Shown one piece after another: positions 34,278-45,200 of a stretch of DNA of 64,000 nucleotides (position 1 is the stretch's first letter; the number at the start of each line of letters is the position of its first letter). The position numbers and the translations under genes were made by a program. Under the pieces are notes generated by a model. That model worked only from the letters and a program-made list of their open reading frames with translations. It had not been told where the DNA came from and made no database searches. This DNA comes from Saccopteryx bilineata (Eukaryota; Chordata; Mammalia; Chiroptera; Emballonuridae), in the NCBI RefSeq assembly GCF_036850765.1, contig NC_089493.1, positions 187,831,140 through 187,895,139 on the forward strand, read 5' to 3'.

Positions 34278-34433
34278 AGTAGGACCTAGGGTAAAATTAA
34301 TTACAGTCATATACACACACATACATATATATACACATGTGAATATATATGCACACATATATATACACATACACACATATATATAGATATATATAGATAG
34401 ATGACTGTAATTAATTTTACCCTAGGTCCTACT
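34278..34433. repeat. Perfect 33-bp inverted repeat around TA/CA microsatellite
   Basis: The arm at 34278-34310 (AGTAGGACCTAGGGTAAAAT onward) is the exact reverse complement of 34401-34433. The 90-bp spacer is a TA/CA/TAGA microsatellite. The arms resemble no transposon end that I know. Confidence 0.95.
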
Positions 34434-36889
34434 ATATACATATATATACATATATGTGTATATAAATGGCTTATTGCAAAAAATAAAAAAATATGTGTAT
34501 AAATTTCAGATTATAATACCTCTACCTGTTCATCCTCACATTTTCACATAGAATTATATTATATAGCCCATAGTTTATTTCAAAATATTCATAGATAATA
34601 TTTATTTATGTCATATTTACTTTTCTCTTCTACAGTTAATGCTTTTCCACACACTATTGTTCATATAAATTTATAAAATTATATGAATATTTTTGTGAAT
34701 TAGACTTTTAGGAGACATAAAATATACACAATTTTACTCTGATTGTAACTACCACATTGCCTTCCCTAAATAATTGTCCTTGGTTTATATTACAGTGTAT
34801 GTAAAAGACAGTAATAATAATAACACTGCTTCTTTGATATGTCAGGTTTGCTATGAAAATATTTACTTGAGATATAATCAAACTAAAACATAATCTACAA
34901 ATTTTTCAGTTATTTATTATTAATAAGTAATGATAAGGTGTCAATTACTAATTTTAAACTACTCAACTAAATAGATAGCTTAAATAATAACTATCCATTT
35001 TGAAGCCATAATTATATGTAATTAGCTTATTACTAAATACATGTACGAATCTTCCATGTCAATGTCTTAAGAGACCAAATGAGAATGTTTAGCTTCATAC
35101 ATAGATTTGTATGTCAATAATGTATAGTGCATGCTCCACTATTTCCAGTTTTGTGTTAAGAACTAATGTCATAAGCAATTCTCTCCACTTTGAGGATTCT
35201 GGCATATAAGTAGGTGGATTTCTGTATATACCCTTTCTGCGGCTTTATTTGCATGTGTTACTCTGATTGCTAATCATAGGAATAGCAAAGGGAAAGAGAT
35301 GAGAATAGACCCATTTGCTCTCTTTCAGAATATTACCAACAGTAGCACAGATAATAATCTGAGGAAGATAGGGTTGTTGCAATTTACTGGGCATATTGCA
35401 ATAATGTTTCCTATGGGCACAAAATGAAATAAACGAACAGGCTGCATTTTAAACATTGAGTTTTCCTAGTAATGGCATATGTGGTTAAATAGATCATATC
35501 CTTATAATGAGAACATAGTAAACTTTAGCTTTTCTGCCTGATGTACACACATTGTGAGCATATATGGATCCATTTCCAAGTACTACTTGTGAAGAAACTA
35601 GTTGTGAAATCATCAAAAAGATCTTTTGTTTGGAAGCTGATGTGAGGTACATAAATCTTTGGGCTGCATAATTAGCATAGGAAATTCAAAAAACTTATAC
35701 TGTATATGATAAAAATGTCTCTTAGGGATTCTGTTACACTGGGATTGTCTTAATCGAAGGTTGCCTAATGTTTTCAGGTTACTGTTTTTCCTTATATTAT
35801 GGACCACCGCTGTGTGCCAATCTTCTGTCCAAATTTCAGAATGTAAGAATTTCACTCACACTGAATCCCCATCAGGAAATATTGTGAAACTTTTTTAGTA
35901 CAAAATATCACAGCAGTTGTCAGTTTTTCCTTACTTCCTGAGTGTTCAATTATCATGAGTATCTTGAACTGAAAGCTAAACAAAGAAAGGCATTATTAGT
36001 ATCCTCTTTTAAAATGAAGTCACCTGGATTACTTGGAAGGAAACTCGGTATTTCATTTATTAGTGAGAGAAGTATTCTGAAACCCAATATGGTGTACTTG
36101 TTCTAACCACCGCAGGGGGAAGGTGATGACAGTAGACTCTTAGAAGAAAGATCAGTCACATGCATCCAGCTGCCATTGTTGATTTTTATGTTGCCCTTTA
36201 TTCAGGGTTCCAGAAATCATCAAACATGCCCACACATCCGGTACCAATTTGTGAAATAAAATAATCTCTGCTTTCTGTTTAAATAAATTTCAGGAATACA
36301 AACAAACAAAAAAAACATTTTAACATACATTGTATCAACTAAGATGCAAATACCATCATGAAATGCCAGGAAATTTATAAACACCAGTAAATTTTATTAA
36401 ATGGAGACTTTTTAGAAGCAGGCTAGGATGAGCTATTCCAGTATGCATTATGAAACCAACCATTTATATTTAGTAATAATTAAGGAAATCACCACTAAAT
36501 CTTTCTTCCCAGTCTCTCTCTCCATTTCTGCATCTTAGTGTACTATGATGTTAAACTATTGCCTGCATATATCCATAGAAATATTTCAGACCATGATACA
36601 TCTGGCTAGGAAGAAATTAGCAGAGAGATTTTACTGAACTGTGAGACTGTTGGGGATGTGTTATAAGTATGTTCTTTGGAATCATTGAAAACAACATTTA
36701 TTTTCTCGTTAACTTTTCACTTAATGGAGAATTTTTATGAAACGTCTGACTTCCCATTTTTTGAGCTGTATTTTTGGAAATGAGCACTAGGAAAACACTA
36801 GGAAAACATTCAGCCATTTTCCAAACATGTGGCACTACATAATCTCTCAAAAAACCTGGAGCCAGGGGGCCTGGGCACTGTATATGCCT
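34434..36889. other. No gene recognised
   Basis: AT-rich, with more TATACA repeats just after the inverted repeat (to about 34460). No coding signal. Confidence 0.5.
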
Positions 36890-38150
36890 TTTTTAAAATT
36901 TATTTTTCAATTACAGTTGACAGATAGTATTATATTAGTTTCAGGTGTACAGCACAGTGATTAGTCATTTATCCTAGTTATGAAGTGATCACCCCAGTCT
37001 AATACCTATCTAACACCATACATAGTTACAACATTATTGCAATATTATTGATTATATTCCATGTGCTTTACCTCACTGTGAGCGTTTTTATAACTGACAG
37101 TTTGTACTTCTCGATCTCTATTACCTTTCTTGCGCATCTCCTCAAGCCCCCTCCCATCTGGCAATCATCAATTTGTTCTCTGTACCCATGATTTTTTTCA
37201 CTGTTCATTTATTTTGTATTTTAGATTCCACATATCAGTGAAATAATATGGTATTTGTCTTTTTCTGTCTGACTTATTTCACTTGGCATAATACCCTTTC
37301 AGTCCCTCCATGTTGTCACAAATGGCAGTATTTTATTCTTGTTTATGGCTGTGTAATATTCCATTGTATGTATTTATCATAGTTTCTTTTTTTTTCTTTT
37401 TTTTTTTCTATTTTTTTAATCTTTTATTTTTATTGAATCCTGAGAGAGGAATGGGGGGGTAAGAGGGAGACAGAAGCATCAATCTGTTTCTGTATGTGCC
37501 CTGGCCAAGGACTGAACCAGCCAGCCACCTCTGCATTGCAGAACAATGCTCCAGCCAAGCGAGCCATCCAGCCAGGGCCATAGTTTCTTTCTTCATTCAT
37601 CTATCATTGGAAACTTAGATTGCTTGCATCTCTTGGCCATTGTAAATAACACTGCAATGAACATAGGGGTACATATACTTTTTAAAATAATTATTTTGGA
37701 TTTCTTCAGATAAATACCCAGAAGCAGAATTGCTAGGTCATATGGTAGTTCTATTTCTACTTTTTTTGCGAACCCTTCATACGGTTTTCCACAGTGGCTG
37801 CACCAATCTGTGTTCCCACCAGTAGTGCACTAGGAGGTCTCTTTTCTCTACATCCTCACCAAAAGTTGTTTTGTTGTTTACTTATTGATGATAACCATTT
37901 TGACCAGTGTGATCTCATTGTGGATACTGCATTTCTCTGATGATTAGTGACGCTGAACATCTTTTCATGTGTCTATTGGCCATCTGTATATCCTCTTGGG
38001 AGAAATGTCTCTTCAGATCCTCTGTCCATTTTTTTAATCAGATTTTTTGGGCTATTTTTGGTATTAAGTTACATATATTCTCATATATTTTGGATATTAA
38101 CCTCTTAGAGGATATATCCTTGGCAAATACCTCAATTTAGATTTGGTAGT
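36890..38150 (-). mobile_element. Older L1 3' fragment, interrupted by a SINE
   Basis: On the plus strand: AATTACAGTTGACAGATAGT, TTTCAGGTGTACAGCACAGT, GTAATATTCCATTGTATG, TTCCACAGTGGCTGCACCAA and ACATCTTTTCATGTGTCTAT run in continuous antisense L1 order. The 3' end is at the left. It is a different and older 3' UTR type from the copies at 20 and 29 kb. Confidence 0.88.
37390..37578 (-). mobile_element. Short tRNA-related SINE nested in L1
   Basis: The 12-bp duplication CATAGTTTCTTT lies at 37378-37389 and 37579-37590. The minus strand reads GCCCTGGCTGGATGGCTCGC, GGTGGCTGGCTGGTTCAGTC, TTGGCCAGGGCACATACAG and a CT-rich end with TTCAATAAAAATAAAAG. Confidence 0.93.
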
Positions 38151-38523
38151 TTGTGGTCCTCTGTAAATATTCAGAGGAAAATTTATGGGAACTAAATGAA
38201 ATGTTATATTATATGAGTTTGCCTTTAGAAATAGAATCATAATTAATAAATCTTAGAAAGAAATCAAAAACTTGGTTTCACCTTTTAAGAAAATCTCATT
38301 TAGGATAGGTTAAGACTGTTGATTGACTTAAAATTGATCTTTGCCCATGTAGGTTGACAGTACTTACGTTTCTATAAGTTAATTGTAAGATGGATTGCCA
38401 TGGTCAGACTGTCAGGGGTCTGTATGTCAAAGTGAGAGCTAATGAGGTAAAGTCAGATAGAAAGTAGAAAGCAGTTTAAAAAAAAACATTTTTTTTGTTG
38501 TCGTTGTACTAAATATTTTCCAG
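38151..38523. other. No gene recognised
   Basis: Flanking sequence between an L1 and a SINE; nothing recognised. Confidence 0.5.
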
Positions 38524-38843
38524 CCTGACTAGGCGGTGGTGCAGTGGATAGAGTGTTGGACTGGGACGCGTAGACCCAGGTTCGAAACCCTGAGATTGTC
38601 AGTTTGAGCACGAGCTCATCTGGTTTGAGCAAGGCTCACCAGCTTGAGCCCAAGGTTGCTGGCTTGAGCAAGGGATCACTCAGTCTGCTGTAGCTCCTTG
38701 GTCAAGGCACATATGAGAAAGCAATCAATGAACAACTAAGGTGCTACAATGAAAAATTGATGCTTCTCATCTCTCTCCCTTCCTGTCTGTCTGTCTGTCT
38801 CTATCTGCTCTCTGTCCCTCTATCTCTGTCAAAAAAAAAAAAA
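38524..38843 (+). mobile_element. SINE (GGTGGTGCAGTGG type, ~320 bp)
   Basis: The head is CCTGACTAGGCGGTGGTGCA with B box GGTTCGAAACC. Then come TTGAGCACGAGCTCATCTGG, CACATATGAGAAAGCAATC, a CTGT repeat and an A-tail. The flanks AATATTTTCCA (left) and AATCTTCCA (right) look like a decayed target duplication. Confidence 0.93.
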
Positions 38844-40868
38844 AATCTTCCAAAGGATGAATGTCCTATTTCCTATAAGAATAGGTAATGAGAGCCTGTA
38901 GAAACACAAACTTCAGACACTTAGAAGACACTCTCCATTATTCAAGTGCCATTTTGATTTTTTTTCTATACAGGGTTTTATTTTCCCTTATTCTCATTTG
39001 TGATGGTAAGTGAATATCCAAAATAAATTTGGCCTACCAAGATATGTCTTTGCGGTATACTGATATTTCCATAAATATAAAAAGACATTCTCCTGCAGGA
39101 GTTGCCTTGGTTTTAAAAATGCTAGAACTATTTATTTTTCAATGTAATTATACAAAATAAATGAAAGAAATCTACCCTGCTGATATTTATGTAAAAACTT
39201 CTAGAATAAATCTTCTGATTTACAAATATACTGGGACCATTAGCTAGAAGCCACACCACATCATTATTTCACAGAACTTTAGGCAATTGTGATGACTTTT
39301 TTTTTCAAATCAGCATTATTTTGCAAAGTAAAATAAAACAGAGAAAGCCAATTGACGTTTTCCCCAGCATTTTTGAAGAAGAAATAAAACTGCTTAAAAA
39401 TCAATGAAGGTTGCACTTTCAGAAATATTTTTAGAAGTGCATTTTTTTTGGAAACTACGATTCTTTTTCCACAATTTATCTTTTTTTTTTCTATAGCCAC
39501 TTAATATTCTTGAGCCATATTTAACTTCCCTAGGAAACTATAAAGAGTGAATTGAAATCTGTAATTGTATTAAAGCTATGGGTCCCCATCACAATAGCTG
39601 TTCCATAGGTGCTGGCAGAAGCCTTGTTACAAGAATATAAAAGTAGAGAGAAATTGAGAAATTTTTCTCTGCTTATTTCTGAGACATACCAATCCATAAA
39701 AGGATGGTGAAGGATTTGGGGGAAGGGCTTGATGGAAAGGAGGGGTCCTGTCCAGAGAAAAATTATCAGTAGTCAGTTCTGTGTATAATTACATACACAC
39801 ACTTAAATATCCCATCACACTATCCCTGGGGAGTGTCCATGTTTTCCTTACTACTTCAAGCATATCCAATTTCCTGGCTACTTCACAAATGCAACCTCTC
39901 TGTTATAGCCTATTCCTTTAAGATCTGAAGTCTATGCTAGGTGGTCAGTATTTTATCAACTAAGCCCTAGTTACAGTGTTGTGTTTTTTTTTAATAATTG
40001 GGGAATATTATCAATTTTATAAGAACTTTCTAGAAGCAGTATCTTGGCTAAGGGAATAACTCAAATGCAACTTTATGAATAAATACTCCTGTAGAAATGG
40101 GGGCGCTCATTAATACTTTAGTCTCACCATGATGACGGTATTCCATGACCATGAACAGGTAGGTAGCTCTGGAAATGAAAGGTCTGTGGGTTATTTTGTT
40201 TCTTAATACCTAGCTTAATAAAATCAGTGTCCCAAAAGGCATATTTTGGGGTAGCAAAACTTTGATCTCCTTCAATAGCTACTGTTTTCTTTCACCCACA
40301 AGAGAGCTCTGCATACCTAGCAGTCAAGTTCACTTTTCCTCTACTGTTAACATTGTTTTAGGTCCAACTCATTGTCATTGATTTCAGTTTAGGGTTTAAA
40401 CTTTTCCCAAGCTGATCAATGATGGGAGGTGGAGATTCTTTCCTTTCAGAAGAAAATTTTCTCTCACCCAGAAGGGTATCATGTGACTCTGTGGCCTTAA
40501 CAAGACAATCTTAAAATACTCTTAACATTGAAACATCTTCCCTAACCTGATTTACTTAGCCAGATCCATGATAACCTTGTGAAAAAGAAAACCACCTTTG
40601 GAATATGAGCCAGCTCCCTCTCTTCATCACACATAGACACATCTGGCAGAAGTTTCTGAAGGTTGGTTGTGGTTTCAATCTCTCACCTTGAAGAGTCATC
40701 AACCACTTTGGGAAGGGGAGATTAAAGTAAAATATCAGATCTCCCTGAAGTGAAGAAAGTAACTTGTTAAGCACTAAGAGAAAAAGAAACCCGCAAAAAA
40801 AGAGCTATAATTGGTTCTCTCATTTGACATTTTTGAAAAGAAAAATATACAGATGCCATTATTTAAAA
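38844..40868. other. No gene recognised
   Basis: AT-rich with T-runs near 39298 and 39480; no feature named. Confidence 0.5.
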
Positions 40869-40953
40869 CAATTTTGTGCACCTGAAACCTGTATATTATT
40901 AACCAATGTCAACCCATTAGATTCAATATGGAAACATGCCTAGAAAAAAAAAA
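40869..40953 (+). mobile_element. L1 3' terminus fragment
   Basis: GCACCTGAAACCTGTATATT, ATTAACCAATGTCAACCC, then ATTAGATTCAATATG and an A11 run, match the terminal ~70 bp of the L1 type seen at 19755-19810. It is a very short, 5'-truncated copy. Confidence 0.65.
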
Positions 40954-42433
40954 AGGAAATTATACTTTAAATCTTTGTAGCAAAAGGCTTTCTGAAAAAA
41001 TGAATTTATAGAATCTTTTCCTGGAATAGTTTATTTATGGTATTTTTACAATTTTATTTCTGATACACAGGTGGAATATAAGCCATGTGTTATATTCGAT
41101 TTTTAAAATATCACAGTGTCTTAGTGCCCATTCCTGAAGCATGAGATAGAATCATGTTGATATCTAGTTTACCCACTTACTAATTAATTCCTTAGAGATA
41201 GAATTTTCTTCTGAAAAATTAAAAAATGTCATCTAAATATCTCATGTACTTGTATTTTGGATTTATATAATCAATGGTATTTAAAGAAGGTGATTTTGGA
41301 ATTGTTATAGTCTTTAAAAAAAATACACACACAAAGGAAAAATAAAACAGACTAAATTCCCTACCAATCCAAAGAATATATGGTCTTGGAAGAGATCCTT
41401 GGTTCCTATTAACACATAGGTCCTACTTGAACACTTTTCTCCTAAGATTTTTTTAAACTTTTTTTTTTTTCATGGAACCAATGAGAATGTACAGTGGATC
41501 CATTTTGTATTTGGATGACAGTTTTCATAGTTCCTCCATTAAAATACCTAGCTCCCATCTCGAGGACCTATTCTTGGCCATGGTAAATCTTACATATCTA
41601 GTGACCGTGGTTGCTAGGATATCACCCTCAGAACTATTCTATTTGCCTGCCTCTCAGGATGGTGTCAGAAGTACTGAAAGACTTGGTAGTTGACCATTTC
41701 TAGGTTTGACTCAACTCTTTATACTAAAGAAGAAAATAAACTTATTTTCATACCTTTGTTGAGCTTCCCATTGGAATTAAACCTTTCAAATGTGGAGATG
41801 TATCCATCAACCCAGTCTCATGACAAACATTAAGTATCTGTTGTCTTACCTAGCCAATTACCAGTGATACGCAAAACTCAGATGATATACATCGTCTACA
41901 TTTCCATCTGTTTCCTCTATATTTTGGCCACAAGGTTCTTTATTAGAAACTTAGAGCATCACCTTTCTTACTCTGTCCTCATCTAAATATAATATTAAAT
42001 TGTTTCTATTAATGATGTCACCATTCTTTTGCCGGTGGAAATGAGGCTTTTTCGTGGAGTCACAAGAAAAGCATTCCAGGTATCCATGATGGGAGGATAT
42101 GACGTAGTGGTAAGGCTTACAGAAACTGGAGCAAACACAAAGGACTGTCCAAGTCCAACTCTATCCTGCTTTGAAAGAAGTCCAGCCTGTCTCCATCAAA
42201 CCAAACCCAGAGCAAAAGTTACAGTCCACATATTCTGTGCCATTGGTTCAGTCTAATCCAGCCCTTGTCCTCATCTGGCAAGCTTAGTCTATGCTCCTGG
42301 CTGAGTTCTGGCTGACATTGTGCCCAGACCCCCCGCTTGGAGCCCACATAGTGTGTGGCAGGCCCCAGGTGGCTGTGAGGGCCACATGGCTGCTGTGAAG
42401 AGAGAACCTGCAAATTGACAAACAGGATGAGTG
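40954..42433. other. No gene recognised
   Basis: No coding or repeat signal I can name. Confidence 0.5.
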
Positions 42434-42441
42434 TCTTAGTT

Positions 42442-43288
42442 CAGTGGTTCTCAAACTTTTTGAAGTCAGGGTGCATTTAAAATCCTACAAATAATTGTAG
42501 GCACACTATATACACATTTCTGAGAAATATGTTATAATAATTAAGTCAAATATTAAAGAAAAAATATAAAGTCCGAGCGTGCTTTTATGGCAATTAAACA
42601 AAATAAATACGACAAAATTAAATTTATTCTGACATTAAAAAACATTTTTATGTTACATTTTTTGCTATGCTTTTTAGAATTCATAAAAAAAGAGGGGTTA
42701 AAAAATAAAAAAATGACAAAAAGTTACCTTTTTATATATATAGATACACTCTAAGATTTAGTGAATTCGGCAGGGCCTGGTGTGAATGTTTTAAGTTTTT
42801 TCATTCTTGTGTTTATGAGAAACATGAACCTGATATGTCCTAGCGATTTCTTCAATGTTTGGGCATATATTTGAAAGGCAAACTCTCATTTCCTCGTCAA
42901 TATATTGAGGAATTCTTCTCTTTTTATTCTTGTGTTCAGTGCAGAAAACCCCCACCATACATATCATCTTTACACCAAACAAAGAATAGAAGAAACTTGC
43001 CTCCAGTCTTTCCGGGGAACATAGCGGGTAGTGTAAACAACCCAGCACCACAGCTTAACAGCCTTTTGCAACCTAATCAGGCAAGTGAAGTGGGGGTGGG
43101 GGTGGGGCAGACTGTCAGTTTACAGCTAATTCCCCACACCTCTGTCCTCCAAAATTCTAAACTCCTAAAACCCTATTGGGGGTTTTTGGTCCCCAACAGG
43201 CACATATTTCTCTGGAATACCATAGGGTGCACCTGGAAATCTTCTAGGGTGCACCAGTGTGCCCTGGCACACACTTTGAGAACCACTG
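42442..43288 (-). mobile_element. hAT transposon deletion derivative, 847 bp
   Basis: The first 14 bases CAGTGGTTCTCAAA are exactly repeated, inverted, at the other end (GAGAACCACTG at 43278-43288). The flanks TCTTAGTT and GTCTAGTT are a possible decayed 8-bp duplication. It keeps the transposase C-terminus (separate entry), so it derives by internal deletion from an autonomous element. Confidence 0.9.
42791..42930 (-). pseudogene. hAT transposase C-terminal remnant
   Basis: The minus-strand frame reads EEMRVCLSNICPNIEEIART, then YQVHVSH. This matches the end of hAT transposases of the Buster/ZBED5-like kind, whose C-terminal block has the form LR..LS...P.I..L...Q.Q.SH. The upstream catalytic and dimerisation regions are missing. 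It sits inside an 847-bp element with intact ends. It has no activity of its own, but the element could be moved by a related transposase if one exists. Confidence 0.65.
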
Positions 43289-43296
43289 GTCTAGTT

Positions 43297-45039
43297 CCTA
43301 GATATATTGGGTTCTGTGTCCCCTGTCCAATCTGAAGCTTTCCTCAGACTAGGCTCCACCCCTTATGGTCACCACCTTAGTTCCTACTGCACACGCCCCA
43401 AAGTAGAAGCACCTCTCCTTGTGCCATCTTGACTTGTACTGGGCATGTCCCAAAGTCCTGCTGTGCCATCTGGGTTTTTACTGCACGTGCCCAACAGGAA
43501 TTTGTCCTGCTATTTTTATTCCTCCCCTGGAATGACTCGTTCCTTGGGGAGATTGGAAAGCTGGTCCTTTTCTCCTTGCACAGGAGAGAGGAGTGTTAAT
43601 TCCTTTGGTGAGGCAATGCTGCAATCCACTGGGGAGCCTGTGAATGCTGCAACTTCCTAGTGAAGCAGGTCCAATATCTGATTCAGCTTGGCCGTTGATT
43701 AGGCTTCTTCATGGTTGATTCCCTTTGCTCCCTTCTCTTATTAATATCTAGCTACCTCTGCGAACAATTCCACTGGGATAACTGTCCTTCATAATTCCCA
43801 AGTATAGTCCGGTATATGAAGATGAAGCCTTTGTTCAAATAGTAATAATTACAAAAAAAGAATACAGGATTTTTATCTTTAAAAAAAATCCTCCAAAGAA
43901 TCCTCTACATGGTTAGTTTTCTAGAAATCCTCCAAACAGTGGGAGAAGTAATTTGGGAACTTGTTCGTAAACATGTTCAATGAGGTTTTTTACAAAATTA
44001 CTAATGTAGAGCAAGGCTTTCCATATCCACTGAAAGCTACATTCCGTGCTAGCTGATTAAACTGGTTTTCTTTCACTTTGCATTTCTCTTCTTCCAATGG
44101 CTATAGGGGAGAAGAAAAATCATATAAAACAAACTCAATATACAAGTACTAATAGACTTAGTAACATTTGGTATTGGCAAATTGCTGAAAATTTGTCAGG
44201 TAATGTGATTTTGTTTTCAATTTATGCCACTGAAAAGTAATGTAATGTCTAATGCCAAAGGAGGGAGAAAAAAAACCCCACTACACTCCATAAAACTGTA
44301 TTACTGTATATGGGTTTGGCATTTAAGAAGCCAATGAGAGCAAGCTGCCCTTTTCTCTGTTTCTTAAACAGTGTGTAAAGTTGTTAGATTACACTGTAAC
44401 ATTTTAAGAAAGTCTTTGTGGTATGAGAAAATTTTTTTTCAAGAAGACTGTGATGATGTGGACCAGACGTAAAGTGTGTGAGTTAGGACTCAAGTGGCCG
44501 CGGGAGGAGGAAAGACCCGGAGCTGGCTTCAGAGAATAGGGCCAAGCGATATTCAATAAGCAAGTCAGCCTGGGATTTTTAGTTTCTTTACCTAGAAAAA
44601 GAAAAATGGTTCAATGCCGGCTACCTAGTGAAAGTCTTAGTAATGCAGATGGAAATCAAGTAGAGCAATTCTGTGTTCTTTTAAAATACTGCGAAGGCAC
44701 ATTTTTTTTCAGATTAAGATGTTAATTGTTTTTGTTTAAGAATCTATGTAATATGCTGCTTTGGGAGACGGGGATGGGTAAATATAGGGAGTCTGTTTTT
44801 GGGTGGTGGCTTAAAGATCTAAAGAAAATACAGGTTTTAATATTTATTGTCACGGATTTATCAACTTAACCTTTCTGAATCTACTTATGTATTGGAGGTA
44901 TGGCTATAATAACATTCTTTTTATATATCTCATTAAGTTGTTATAAGGATCATTTTAACAAATTAACATGAGAACGTTTTTAAAAGAAGTTCCTAGACTC
45001 ATGCGTCTCTAAGATCTTGTTTGCTGACACACACAGTTG
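43297..45039. other. No gene recognised; three degenerate repeats near 43.4 kb
   Basis: TACTGCACACGCCCCAAAGT (43385), TACTGGGCATGTCCCAAAGT (43437) and TACTGCACGTGCCCAACAGG (43479) are imperfect repeats; the second and third are each preceded by a CCATCT motif. Possibly a remnant LTR; not assigned. Confidence 0.5.
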
Positions 45040-45200
45040 TCCAGACCCAATGATGATCTTCACTCTTGTTTGACTTTATGTTAAAGTAGAACAAGTTATG
45101 GAATGAGAGTCAAGCCACCCGGCTTCTAGTCCCAGCTCATCTATCCTAAATTCAGAGGGCCAAAAGTGTCTGGTAGACATAGAAAATAACTCTGATTGAA
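45040..45200 (+). repeat. Possible MIR SINE fragment
   Basis: GGAATGAGAGTCAAGCCACC, then CGGCTTCTAGTCCCAGCTCA, resembles the MIR tRNA-related region. Weak. Confidence 0.4.

Noticed and set aside
34311..34400. CRISPR-like or satellite array
   Set aside because: It is an irregular TA/CA microsatellite without unit spacers.
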